Source of the DNA: Allantophomopsis cytisporea
Taxonomy: Eukaryota > Ascomycota > Leotiomycetes > Phacidiales > Phacidiaceae
DNA: 64,000 bases
Assembly (NCBI GenBank): GCA_024752435.1
Contig: CP103021.1
Coordinates: 1,674,001-1,738,000 of the forward strand
Direction of reading: 5' to 3'
In this document: piece by piece, positions 49,705 through 62,400 of the stretch
Layout: each line of letters begins with the position of its first letter
Numbering within the stretch: the first letter of the stretch is position 1
Notes under the pieces: model-generated
Told to the model about the DNA's origin: nothing
Database searches by the model: none
What the model saw: the letters and a program-made list of their open reading frames with translations, nothing else
Position numbers and translations under genes: made by a program

Positions 49705-50487
49705 GTTCTCGAGCACAATATGCCATAGCCTACCATTGTAGTGCGATAGCCTATGTCTTCCCGAAAATATCTATATCTTGAAATCCTTGACTAATATTAA
49801 AAATGGTCATTGATGATCAGAGCTGTGGGCGTATCAAAGCTTTTTTGACTAGAAATTTGTGACGTTCGACTCAGATCTCATAACTTATTGTGCTGCTCGA
49901 ATGGAATGCTTAGCTTAGTTGATCACTCTGCGCATTAGAAACAGAAAGAAAAGAAAAAGACCTTGAGTCCAGTATAATGTAGAGTCCTCTCCTTCCTGAC
50001 TCGGCGCATCTCATTGCTCATGACATTTGCAGGCATTTCCTACATAATAAATCGTTATGAGACAGGTACGAGGTGAAGCCGAAGAATACATCTGAACGAT
50101 CAACAGACAGTATTCCTGATCTTCTAATGTTGTGAGCATGAATCTCATGAGAAACAATTTACAAATGGTATATGGAACCGTAGTACAAAAAGAATATGTT
50201 TTAATGATCTTGGACTTTGTCGTCCACCTTGCTCGATCCAGACATTACCGGCTCGCGCTAGTGCGGCTCGGAAGTGTGAACCTGCTAACTACGACAAAAT
50301 TGGCGTTTACTTACATATAGCAGTCACATTACACTTCACCTTCTACTATTTGACAAGAAGCGGTCAATTGTATGATATCTCACTTCTGAATGACTAACAC
50401 AGTCTTTGAAGACTGCTGATACACCGTTTTCCCTGCAATAACATCTCTGCGAACTCTCGATCATTCGCCCGTGGGTAGTTTGTACGT
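49705..50487. other. Intergenic spacer with the regulator promoter
   Basis: 783 bases, no gene supported. It contains the 5' region of the Zn2Cys6 gene. Confidence 0.5.
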
Positions 50488-52524
50488 ATGGATAAGCCTG
50501 AACCTCGTCGCCGCTCTCGTCGATCAACATCAGCTACTGTAGCCCGGCAAGCATGTGATGGTTGTCGTCTGAGGAAAGTAAGATGCGAATTGGTACGTAG
50601 GCGTAGTACTAGTTTACTTCAGACAGAGCATCCAAGTCCTACCTCCCAGACCAATAGAGACTTGTCCGATCTATGTCAACGCTGCGCAAACTTGAAAATC
50701 AATTGTACTTATGATTTACCTGTAAAATCAAGAGGTCCAAGGCGAAAGTACGTACCAACTACGTCACTCTACATGCAATAATACATTATCTAAAATCTGT
50801 CCAGAAGAGTCTCCTCCCCTTCACAGCCGCTGTTGGTTTTCTCTCCAGCAGAAGAGGTCTCGCCAGAATCGCATTCACAGGACAATATATCACTTGATCT
50901 AAGGGCAGGAAATACTGCTTTGATTCTACCCCAGCAACACGTATCACCTACCTCCGCATCCGTTGCAAGTCCAAATAGCCACATCTCCATCAGCCCCTAT
51001 TATGGTTCTAATGTTCCTCTTGTCTACGATCACAGAACATATGCTACAGATGGGATCTGTCATCGTCAGCTTATAGATCTCATGCTTGAGGATTTCTTGG
51101 AACTTCTTTACCCCCTTATCCCTGTTGTTCATCGCCCCTTGTTCCGACGAGACCTGCAACGAAACAGAGATTCCTACGATAACGACTTTCTAGGTCTTAT
51201 CGTTGCTTTATGTGCTGTTCTAGTTGCGACAATTCCCCGCAAGTTTGAGGAGTATCATAGTCATGAACATCCATTACGTTTTCAGACTCGTACCGAGATG
51301 GTGAATTTTTGCTGGGAATTGATACAGAGCACTAGAAAGCCTGATTATTTCGATCATATTGGCCACAGGAAGTGGGCCATATCATATCTCCTTTATCTTG
51401 CTTATCACCAAGTTGGACAAAATAACCGATCACGTATGTTTGAAGTCGAAGCTATGCAAATTGCCCGACTGCTGGATTTACATACCCCTTCAAGCTATGA
51501 TGGACTCAATCTCATTGAGACTCAACTTCGGAAAAAGGCATTTTGGCTCATGTCATATGGCTATGTGTAAGTACCCATAGACGTACAATACGATAGCTGG
51601 ACCCTGACATTCCCAGGCACTCCCAATTACAGAACCTCAGAAAGGAGAAGCTCACATATCTCGAACCGCGACTGTTCGCATCTATCAAACTCCAAGAACT
51701 AATGCCGCTCGAGGTCGACGATGAGTGGATTACAGAAGAAGAGGTACTCCCCCAACCTGAGTCAAATTTGTCTCTTACTGCTGGATTTAACATTGCATCA
51801 CGGGTGTTTTGGGCTAGCCTGACAGCTTCTACGCCTTCGCCTAACTCATTACAAGAGAACGATAGCTACTGCGGGTGCACAAGATCAGAGCAGCCTGATG
51901 TTCGCCTTGCTTACTTGAGATCTCGTCATCATGATGTAAAATACATTCTAGACCATATTCCCTATCAGTTTCGGCAATGGAAGACATCAGATTACACAAG
52001 TTCTTCAGATGAGCCAAGCCTGCAGTCAGACAAACTGCTCCAGGCACAAGTTGAATCGATCCGGGTCAACATACAAGTAACACACCTCTGGCTACAAAGT
52101 CTCCTATTCGAGCAAATCAATTCTCTGGAAGGCAATAACTCCGAAAATATCTCCTCCATAGCCCGACCGCAAAGCATAACTCTATGGCGAGAAAGAGAGG
52201 ATATATGTCGTCAACTCTTGCACGTTCTCTATAGCGTTCCACACAAATATCTTGAGCCTAACGGAAATCATCTGGTGCGTATAATCTATTTAAAAGCCTC
52301 GTTCTTGGGGTTTTATGTGTGACTGACAGGTCGTCTAGACGCACAAAATCAGAGAGGTTGCAGCCAGTCTACTTCTATGCCCGTTTGATCCGCAGGAAAA
52401 TGAAGCTCGGAGAGCACGGGAGTATCTCCAGGAATTTACGAGCATATTGTCAAGGTTGGATGGCAGTGAGGTGATGAACACTATTAATCTGCGGAGCTGG
52501 ATAGATTCTGACCGTTATAATTGA
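50488..52524 (+). CDS. Zn2Cys6 fungal transcription factor
   Basis: Nuclear binuclear zinc cluster regulator. Exons 50488-50592, 50650-50747, 50805-51566, 51617-52274, 52339-52524; 602 residues. The zinc cluster is C23-X2-C26-X6-C33-X10-C44-X2-C47-X6-C54. The first intron (50593-50649, 57 bases, no stop) must be removed: unspliced, the central loop would be 28 residues, outside the usual 5-12. Basic residues precede the cluster and follow it (KSRGPRR). The middle holds the fungal-specific transcription factor domain (about 130-420), with LIDLMLEDFLELLYPLIPVVHRPLFRRDL and AYHQVGQNNRSRMFEVEAMQIARLLDLHTPSSY, typical of regulators of sugar and secondary metabolism. It ends tail-to-tail, 430 bases from the MFS transporter, so control of that transporter and the beta-glucosidase is plausible but inferred. 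Confidence 0.92.
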
Positions 52525-52954
52525 TATATATGTTACTAAGGTTCTGGAATCCATACTGAAATTCAGGCTTAAGTTCAAAACTTCTCGAAAAGAAAGAACG
52601 GAATCTGTATGCGTATCAGTAACAGATAACGATGCGAGCGACTTCGACATAAAATAGGGACCAAGATTGTTGGGACGTTTCTTATTCAATAAGCTATCTG
52701 ATTCACGATGGCTGGAACAATTCTGGAAGCTTGAACTTATCACAGTCAGCTGTCAGAATTCTGAACGTGAGAAATCTAGCGTAGTAGCAGAATATATTGT
52801 ATAAGCATTCATTGCATCGTAGTTATTAGGTATTCGTTCGTATATACGTCAGTTCCATATTACAGCCACATCCATTTGACTTCATGTGTACAACCTCGTT
52901 CAACCATGCCATGCACCATCAACTTCTCCAACTCCATCTGCCATCTTGACTTCT
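52525..52954. other. Spacer between convergent regulator and transporter
   Basis: 430 bases that should contain both 3' UTRs. No further feature seen. Confidence 0.5.
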
Positions 52955-54695
52955 TTAGACAACCTCAACTTGCTCAATAGTTCCACGCTTCTTCTCCATT
53001 CCCATTTCAGAGGTGTAAGAGCTGTGTGGAGTCCACTTCGAGCTCTGTCGTGGTGTACACTCCTCCATCATCTTATCGATCTGCTCAAGTGATAAACCTT
53101 TGGTCTCTGGAACAAGGAAGTATGCGAAAAGGACACAGGCAGTACAGGTGGAGCCCCAGACGAAAAAGACCTTCGCTCCGAGATTGCCTTCATTCTGATC
53201 GACCATATATGGAGTGATGTAACCAATAATCTAAGAGAGTCTATTAGCATTGTTATATGAGAGATTTCACATTTGCTTACAAAGTTCCAGAGCCAATTAG
53301 AGGCAGTGGAAAGGCCGACCCCCTTGGCCCGGATAGGAAGAGGGAATATCTCTCCAATCATGACCCAGGCTGCTGGACCCCATGTGGAGGCGAAGAAGAA
53401 GATGTAGATGCAGACAAAGACAATAAGAACATAGCCTGCAGCACTGGATCCAGGAGCAGCTGTACCGACAATAGCAATGATGAATTCGCAGATGCTTGAG
53501 GTATATCAGTATTTACTCATCAATCATAAATTGCAACTTACAGCATGCCAACACCACCCCAGATCAAGAGGGGGCGACGACCGAAACGCTCAATTGTCCA
53601 GAAAGATATAGGAGTACCGATAACATCAACGACAGTGGTAATGACACTGATTTTGAATGCGCTAAGAGGAACGTTTGCTTGCTCGAAGAAGGTCGTACCG
53701 TAGTAGAAGATGAAGTTGACACCAGCTATGGCGAGAGTTGTTAGCTAAGAATAGCGTATATTGATTATATAAGAAACCTTACTCCACTGTTGGAACATCT
53801 GCATTGCGATGCCGACGCACACGCGGCGAAGATTAGAACTTGGTTTCCATCCTCCTTTAAAACAGTCGGCCCATCCACTCTGCATGTGAGACATCTCGTA
53901 CTCAAAGTTTGCAATGAGTTCGTTAAGCTCATTCTGTACGTAATCCGACTCTTCCGCTTGACTGCGGAGTCTGGCAAGGGCATTCGCTGCCTTGTCCAGC
54001 TTTCCCTTGCGAACATAGAAACGCGGGGATTCTGGGAAGAACAGAAGACCTCCGCCTAGAATAATTGCCCAAAGGAACTGTATAGAGATAGGAATACGAT
54101 AAGAGCCAGTATCCATGCGATTCTGAGCCGAGTAATCGACACATGAAGATAAGAGTAGTCCGACCGTGACGGCGAAAGAGTATCCAGCAACAACAGTTCC
54201 ACGAACGGCTTTCGGGGAGATCTCAGACATGTAGAGGATAATAATGGCAGAAACAAATCCAACACCAACACCTGCAATCAAACGACCGGCAATCAAGAGA
54301 CCAATGGTAGTTGAAGCGACTTGAAGAATAACTCCGACAGTGAAGACCAAACAGCCAAGAACAATTGTAGTTCGTCGACCGATCCAGTCTGCAAGACCAC
54401 CGGCAAAGATAGCTCCAAAGAAGGTACCAACTGATAAGATTGAAGTGACTAGAGACTTTTGCCAGGTTTCATACATATAATAGGTTCCATTGTAGTAAAA
54501 CGAAGAAGTGTCGAAATCGGCGGCAACAGGAGATCCGAATTGATATTTGAAATAGTTCATTCCCAAGACTCCGCTAATATATCCAGAGTCGTAACCAAAG
54601 AGAATACCTCCAAAAGCTGCGAAAGCACAGAGAAAGTAGGCCTTCAGTGTCACAGGGGCTTCCGCATGCATGACTCCCGTATCTGCGGCACCCAT
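52955..54695 (-). CDS. MFS sugar transporter
   Basis: Plasma-membrane sugar/H+ symporter of the major facilitator sugar porter family. Exons 54695-53783, 53725-53542, 53494-53281, 53230-52955; introns 57, 47 and 50 bases; 528 residues with twelve predicted helices. Sugar-porter signatures: GGILFGYDSGYISGVLGM in helix 1, DWIGRRTT after helix 2, SEISPKAVRG, PESPRFYVRKGK at the central loop, QQWTGVNFIFYYGTTFF, RFGRRPLL, and PETKGLSLEQIDKMMEE after helix 12. Length and motifs fit high-affinity hexose, cellobiose or quinate porters; the sequence alone does not decide the substrate. It is divergent from the cytosolic beta-glucosidase, which favours import of a beta-glucoside such as cellobiose. A TATATAA-type box lies about 165 bases upstream. 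Confidence 0.93.
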
Positions 54696-54859
54696 CTTGG
54701 AGAAATGTTATCAAGAAGATACTAACGAGAATTCAGAAGGTAGATAGGAAGTGGAAGTTTGGAGCTTCAGAGGAGTGGTGGTAATGAGAAGATGTGATAG
54801 ACCTGCACAAAGAAGATGTGGTTCTGATAATCCATTTTCTACTGGCGAACGACGTAACT

Positions 54860-54867
54860 TTATATAA
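54860..54867 (-). promoter_or_regulatory. TATA box of the sugar transporter
   Basis: TTATATAA, self-complementary, about 165 bases upstream of the transporter ATG. Confidence 0.45.
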
Positions 54868-55023
54868 TTTCTAGCTCGTCGATGTCGCGTTCTACGATGG
54901 AGGCCAGTAAAGACTATTAGATCAATAACCCCGGGTCCCCATGGGGTCATGGGGAAGAGGAGGGCTCAATTCTACTAACGTGTGGCCCCGGAACGTGGTT
55001 CCATTCTACTAGGGGGTAAAAGG

Positions 55024-55543
55024 CGGAGAAGTCGAGCTGGAGTATCTGGGCCGACGTGATGAATATCCACCTCAAAATATCTGCTCAAGGCGTCTTGGAG
55101 CTTAAGGTGCACGCTCACGGCGAAATGTACAAATGGCAATATAGTCAACATTCTCTCGAGCTTTGTTCCCTGGACGTTTGGAACTCAAAGAGCGTTCTTG
55201 TAGTAGATTGTTCATATCAACAACGTGTTCAACGTTTCCTTCAAAACTCTATGCTAGAGACGTTTTGTAACTCAAAAATACATAGTTCCGGCGAATTGTT
55301 AAGATGAGCTGATCTCCCTAGTTGAAACTCGTATGCGGCGGCTGTGATGATTCGCCGTCCTGCACGTACTCGAGAATCTCGGATAAGAAATCGGCACGGC
55401 GAAATGGCTAATCGCGGAGAAATGCTGATTCTTTAAATGTGGATATCACTTAGACGATTAATCGTCAGTGGTAAACAGCGGAGAATAGGAGAATTGCGGC
55501 GTCCAGCATGTCGCTTAGGAGAAATGCAAGTTGGGATTCGCCG
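55024..55543. promoter_or_regulatory. Cluster of eight CGG(A/C)GAA motifs in the divergent transporter/beta-glucosidase promoter
   Basis: Exact copies at 55024-55030 (+), 55118-55124 (+), 55289-55295 (+), 55351-55357 (-), 55397-55403 (+), 55415-55421 (+), 55479-55485 (+) and 55537-55543 (-). Most continue with A/T (CGGMGAAWT). Near-matches AGGAGAA follow at 55487 and 55517, and TGGCGAA lies at 54843. Under equal base frequencies I expect about 0.13 copies in 520 bases on both strands. CGG is the standard half-site of Zn2Cys6 regulators, and a Zn2Cys6 gene is the next gene beyond the transporter. That the motif is its binding site is inference. Confidence 0.65.
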
Positions 55544-55907
55544 ACGCCATCAATCTAGGAACGGAGTATCGCATCGTATCGTATCTGCCACCTGATACGC
55601 CATGCCATGCCATGTCTAAAGCCTTTGAGGAATTGACTATTGTATTTTTTCGTGCGCTGTGTTCCTTTCCTCCACGCAATCCGTCACATTGTAACCTCGT
55701 ACCCCGATTTCCCCGCCTCGGACCTGTATCAGCTACTAAGAATATTGTTACCATGCCTATTCTCCACAATCCAAGGTCATTTACCTACCCACTCTACCAG
55801 ACGTTACGTTATGATCCTTGGTACTCCATATTTCCGCATGATAATTCAGCTCAATGCGATGGAGATCCTTGGTCAAGCTCCAGTAAAGGGCCTTTTGCCA
55901 ATGTCTT

Positions 55908-55914
55908 TATATAA
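55908..55914 (+). promoter_or_regulatory. TATA box of the beta-glucosidase
   Basis: TATATAA 67-73 bases before the ATG. Confidence 0.5.
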
Positions 55915-55980
55915 GTAGTCGAGGATGCTCTTTCAGCGAAAACAGTCACTCATATCTTGTTGTCGTTACATACTAGCAAG

Positions 55981-58651
55981 ATGGAATCACCAATATCTAC
56001 CTTTGACGGAGAAGATGTTCTCTCCAAACTTACTCTAGAGGAGAAAGTTGCTTTATTATCTGGTTTGTTGTCCTTCAGGGAAGCTTTGCAATGTGCTTGA
56101 GCTGAAATAATATTATTAGGAAAGGATTTTTGGCATACAACAGACATTCCTCGACTTAGTATACCTTCAATACGTCTTTCCGACGGTCCGAATGGAGTTC
56201 GTGGAACCAAATTCTTTAATGGAGTTCCAGCAGCTTGCCTGCCATGCGGTACAGGAATTGGAGCGACCTTTGACTCAAAATTGGTATACAAAATAGGAGA
56301 ATTGCTTGCAGCTGAGGCGAAAGCAAAAGGGGCACATGTAATCCTCGGACCAACGATTAATATTCCACGAGCGCCTCTTGGTGGACGTGGGTTCGAATCA
56401 TACTCCGAGGACCCAATGTTGGCGGGAATTCTTGCTGGCGCATATTGTTCCGGTATCCAGGACCATGACATTGTTGCGACTCTCAAGCACTTTGTCTGTA
56501 ATGACCAGGAGCATGAGCGAATGGCGGTGGACTCTATCGTCACAGAGCGAGCACTTCGTGAAATCTACCTGATGCCTTTTATGACTGCTATCAGGATGTC
56601 ACAGCCTGGTGCCATCATGACAGCTTACAATCAAGTCAATGGTTCTCATGCTGCAGAACATGTGCATATTCTTGATGAAATCCTTCGGAAAGAATGGGAG
56701 TGGGATGGTTTAGTCATGAGTGATTGGTAAGATTTTAGAATCTTAGAACAAAGAGACGTATTAATATGTTGGCAGGTTTGGCACATACAGTACCTCATCA
56801 GCAATACGCGCTGGTCTCGATCTTGAAATGCCAGGTCCAACACGTTGGCGGGGAGCATCTCTTGTTCATGCTGTAGTAGCAAACAAAGTCAAAATCTCGC
56901 AACTAGATGAGCGAGTTCGTGCAGTCCTCAAGCTTGTTAACCGTGCCAGCAAATCCGAGGTTCCTACAAATGCCACTGAGATGAGACTAGACCGTCCAGA
57001 GGATAGGAGTCTCTTACGGAAAGTCGCATCCGATTCGGTTGTTCTTTTGAAGAATGAGAAGAGCATTTTACCTCTAAAAAAAGACAAACGCACCCTGGTT
57101 ATTGGACCAAACTCCAAAATCGCTACTTTCTGTGGAGGGGGTAGCGCTTCGTTAAACCCATACTATGTCGTCACTCCTTACGAAGCTGTCCATGAGCAAT
57201 GCACAGCTGGAGTAGACTTCTCGCAAGGAGCTTATGGTCACCAGTCTCTGCCTGCTATTGGCGGTCTTCTCAAGACGATGGATGGCAAGAAGGGATTCGA
57301 GATGAAGATATACAACGATGCCCCAGAAAGGGAAAACAGAAAGTTTGTCGAGGAAATGGTTCTTGAGGACTCTGCAATCTTCTTCCTTGATTATTCTCAT
57401 CCAAAACTCGCTCCAGTATGGTATGCTGATACAGTTGGAATCTTCACACCTACAGAGAGTGGATTATATGATTTTGGTGTATCATGCCAAGGCACTGCTC
57501 GTTTATTTATCGATGGTGAACTTATTGTCGATAACACCGAGAACCAGAAATCTGGACCAAGCTTCTTGGGAGCCGGCACTGTGGAAGAAACAGGATCCAA
57601 GGATCTAATCGCTGGAACAGAATACAAGATCGAGGTCAAATGGGGTTGCGCGAAAACAAGCACCTTGAAAGCGCCAGGAGTTGTCGATTTTGGTCATGGT
57701 GGTTTCCGTTTCAGTGGATGCAAGAGGTTGGATCCTGAAGAAGCCATCGCGGAGGCGGCACGGATGGCGAAGAATGCTGATCAAGTTGTTTTGTTCGCTG
57801 GGCTGAGTGGAGAGTGGGAGACTGAGGGACAAGATCGACCACATATGGATCTGCCTCCTTACAGCGATGAACTCATCTCGAAGGTGATTGAGGCAAATCC
57901 GGATACTGTTGTCGTCATACAGAGTGGTACTCCCGTATCCATGCCTTGGGCGGAAAAGACTAATGTTATCATGCAAGCATGGTATGGTGGCAATGAGACG
58001 GGTAATGGTATCGCAGATATACTCTTCGGAGTCGCCAATCCCGTACGTTGCGACTCTTCCTTCTCCTTTTCGATATATCAACTAACTTTCTCTCTGCAGT
58101 CTGGAAAACTTCCTCTTACATTCCCCCGCCGCATTCAAGACAACCCCGCTTTCCTCAACTACCGTTCCGAAGGTGGTCGCGTACTCTACGGCGAGGACGT
58201 CTATGTAGGCTACCGCTACTACGATAAGATCTCCCTTCCACCACTTTTCGCTTTTGGTCATGGCCTCTCATACACAACCTTCCAGTTCGGCCTCGTAAGC
58301 GTAAAACGCACAGCCCCTAACGAATTGACCGTTTCAACGACTCTCATCAACACTGGATCACGTGCGGGAGCTGAAGTAGTGCAGGTGTACATTGCGCCCC
58401 AGTCTCCGCGCATAAATCGACCTGTCAAGGAGTTGAAGGGTTTCGCGAAGGTCTTCTTGCAACCAGGGGAGAAGAAGAGTGTTCAGGTACTGCTGGACGA
58501 GAGAAATGCAACAAGCTTTTGGGACGAGTATGTGAAGAAGTGGTGTAGCCAGGAAGACACATATCGAGTGCTTGTTGGCAACAGTAGTGATGCTGATTAT
58601 GTGGAGGCTAGCTTTACAGTCGATCGGACTACTCACTGGTTGGGACTATAG
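55981..58651 (+). CDS. Intracellular GH3 beta-glucosidase with PA14 domain
   Basis: Hydrolyses terminal beta-glucosyl residues. Exons 55981-56062, 56120-56726, 56776-58042, 58100-58651; 835 residues, the standard size of fungal PA14-type beta-glucosidases. There is no signal peptide, so it is cytosolic. Catalytic half: [22 protein letters not shown], and nucleophile D229 in VMSDWFGTYS. A PA14 insert (roughly 410-560, with [20 protein letters not shown] and [10 protein letters not shown]) lies within the second domain. The candidate acid/base Glu is in [16 protein letters not shown]. The C-terminal fibronectin-III-like domain begins after GHGLSYTTF. The last intron (58043-58099) is 57 bases without a stop, but its GTACGT donor, CTAAC branch and CTGCAG end mark it clearly, and removing it restores [12 protein letters not shown]. 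It is divergently paired with the sugar porter. Confidence 0.96.
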
Positions 58652-59497
58652 ACTTGGTATATTCAATGATTTTAAGGATGGACTCATTGATTGCTTTAAG
58701 GTATTATTTAGTACTGGTGCCCTCAACTTTCGAAGTATTATGGAGCCACATTTCGATCTGAGTATTTACATCTCGAACTTTAATCATTTCGTTTACCTTC
58801 TGTTGGGATTTTGTTGATGCTTTCTAGCCATCCGATTATGTATTCAGAATTGGATTTATAAGATTATAAGACACATGACTAATGTGTTGCTTCCAGTCAG
58901 TTTTTAAAACAATCCTAGAATCCAAAGGGGCCACCGCAACTAGCAAAATAAGGTGTTAGTGCACAGCGCGCGGGATCATCTCATTGCTTAGTGTTTTTGA
59001 CACATCAAAAGTGACACCCGACGTCTTCAACTTACCATTTCGATCCCATCTCGGTGAGATTGACATTTGTGATGATGTTGTCTCATCCTTTAAATTTTGA
59101 TGGTTCCCTCGTCTATCATCGATATCAAAAACCCAGGTACGTTTAACATATGTTGGCCACCCGTCTCCTTAATTCCAAGTTTCCAATATATTTTGGTTTG
59201 AAATTATTTCGCTATGATATCTAAAACAATAAGTGAAGCGACGATGGAATTCAAAGGCGACACTCTCCGCCTAAGCAGTAATTGGTGGCCTTTCCTGATA
59301 GAGTTTCGCACTCTATGCCAAATGGTAGGCGCAACCTGTAAAAGGTCCTTCTCCTTGTTGCGATGCCTTCGTACCAAATCTTGTATTACCACATTTGTTG
59401 GCTTCTTTGTTTTTATACATAATTGGTATTCTTCCAAATATACGTGTTTTTGGATCGGAATATCTTTTATAGGCTTTTCAAATTACAAGCTTCAAAC
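58652..59497. other. Intergenic spacer
   Basis: 846 bases, no supportable gene. In-frame sequence upstream of 59498 lacks an ATG and is taken as the leader of the next gene. Confidence 0.5.
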
Positions 59498-62400
59498 ATG
59501 GACGAATCCGACACCGACTCTGATACCGGCGAGATCCAAAATCGACTCTCGCCATCTAAAGATAAAACTCATGCTCTTGCGGATCGTAAGAGAAACTTGA
59601 ATAAGTACGATGATGGGATATCTAGTTCTGAGAAAACGTCTGGCGCCGGTGGTCCGCAAAATTCTACACATCAAGAATCAAATGGCAATGGAAATGGTGC
59701 CCAGAATACAGAGAACTCTAACCTAGTGCTTCGTGAAGATCAAAATTCTACAAAGATTATGGAAGAAACTCTACGAGAATCGACCGTCATTACCTGCCCA
59801 GATGAAATGAACGCAGTGGCACGAAATCATCGGACATTGCCAGTTCTCTTAAACGATCCACCTCCAACACCGTCAGGGAGTGAGCCAGATCCATATCCGT
59901 CATCTACTGATCCATCCGTAGACTCAGACGAGGGCCTTGGTAGTTTATATGCATCTTACTACAACGAAATTCCAATATCGGGAGATACTGGACCATCTTC
60001 TTCTATGCCGCGAGACGACAATTTGCGACGAACATCTGGATCTTCCTCGGTTAAAGCGGGCCCCTCTAAGATCCTGGATGACGGCAACCTTCGATTAGAG
60101 GATTTTTCGGATGGCGATGACCCCAAGATCCATGAGGTAGCAGAGACGCATGATTCCTCTCAACAAAAGTCGGCGGATAAAGGCAAAGGTCGGGAAGTCA
60201 TAGCAGTCGAGGATGATAGCCCGACCCCGTATTCTCAAGATAAGCTATCGTCTAGGGGTAAAATTTGCAAGGGAAAAGGAAGGGAAATTGTAGTAAGGGA
60301 CAATATGAGACAACAAAATCTTGATTATTTCTACCTGGGTGATAGTGCGCAGCCCCCAGTTGACAGGAAGTTTAATCGAGTGGAATATATGACAGAGGAT
60401 GAGCAGCTTCAGTGGGCACTTCGAGATTCTATGAGAGACTCATACAAACCGGGACCGTCAAGACCAAAGCCATCTCATGATACTCTCAAACACGTCTCAT
60501 CAATCCCTCTTGAGAACCACCACAGCCGGTCAGAAAATGTTGCGGTGGACCCTATTAATGATAAACTCCTAGATGATGATACAGAGATGACGAACCATGA
60601 GCAATTTCGCGCACAAGCAAGTGCATTCACAGTGTTTCCCGAGAAAACACTGTCACGGAGAGGAGGAATAACACAAAACGAGAATCAATCTTCGGAAGCA
60701 CCAACTTCAGGCGGGGCACCCAATGAGCTGGTAACTCTAGATACCACCGAACTGCGAACGATTCCTGGAGAGCCTCTGGAAGAGTCGGAAGCCCTTATGG
60801 GAGAAAAAACAATTCAGGAGATCTATGACGCACATTTCCAAGAAGCACAGCGACAATCAAAACTCGACCAGATTACCACTCATCGCCTAGGAGAATCATC
60901 GCAATCCCATTCGGGAAGTTCTCGACGAGTATCTGATTTGACACAAGGATTTGTCCCACGAAACCCATTATCACTTTCTCTTCTTAGGGGCAAGAGTAGA
61001 GTTGAGGAGGGTTTAAAGCGTGGTAGAAACATACAACGAGAAGATTTCCCCACACCCTATGACAGCAGCAGAGGTGGAGTTCGAGAAGCTTGGGAGGAGC
61101 CCCAGGATAGAATGTCACCTAAACACCTTGAAAAGAAGAAAGACCTTCATCAGAATCACACTCGCTACCGTCGCACAAGGTCGCGATCGATTCAATCGCA
61201 AAATTCAACTGGCTATCAGAGTAATGTGGAAAATCACGTAAGTACTCCAGTGCAAGAATCAGAAAACTCGGAAGGCTCAATTGCCACACATGCGAGCGAT
61301 AACTTTAAATTTACGATGGCATTCCGTTCAGATCAGAAAGCTACTACGCCAGGTGTTTCATGGATGAGTCCGGTCTCCACTAGTATGAACAGGAGCGATA
61401 TACCAGAGCGACTCTCACCTGTTCTACCAGCAGTATCTAGATACGAATTGGGGAGGGTTCGAGCTACAGCATTCATTCATCCTGTTCCTCATATTCAAGA
61501 GCATATCAGAAGGAATAAAAGCTTACGTCCACTGACACAACTCAACCCCGTTTTTGAGCGAGAAACCATTGATGAGAAATCAATGTTGAACAAACCCAGC
61601 GGAGGCACAGAGTCAACGAACTTGACGATTGAAGATGCGAGGTCACGACTACTAGAAGATCCTGATTTTTGTTCTAACAATTTGATTCCCAGACCATCAA
61701 TGGCGAGAGAAGACACGTTCACTCCTCAGCCAGTACAGAAAATTCCGGTTGCTATGAGGAATTACTGTGCACAGTCCTCATCTGAGGACATTGGAGAGTC
61801 TGAGCATATCGAAGACGTTGAAGCATTTCCACAGTCATCTACTAGTCCTCATCGATCACGATCACTACTACCACAATCTCCCACAGGTGGCGCGCTTGGA
61901 TCCGTTCAATCACAGGTTGCTGGCACAAGCAACCTGTACAAAACCCCTACAATAGAAGAACAGCAACAAATCAATGACATATCAGCTTCCTTGCTGGAGC
62001 AATCTTCGGACAGATCTTCACGTCCGCAGGGTCCTTTAAGCCGAGAGTCAGAAGAGTCTCGTCTTGTTGTCCCTTCTGTAAGAAGAACCTTGAATGCGGT
62101 TGCTCGAACTTCCAGAAACACCAGACAACGCCGCCGTAAATCTCCGGAGTTGATCGCATCGACATCGACGACGGGCGCTGCTGGGAATACAGGGAATTCT
62201 CAGAAACATCCGAAGGGTATAATAAAATCGATAATTAGCGTATCTCCGAAAGCCAGAGAAAGCAAGCGTCAGGCAACAGTTTTACCTCGGACCGATTTGT
62301 TTTTTTCTCAAACTATTGATGAAATTGAAGAGATTTCCAAACGAACACCAGCACAGCAAGTGCTCACAAGTCCCAACCAATACAACCACTGTCAGTATAT

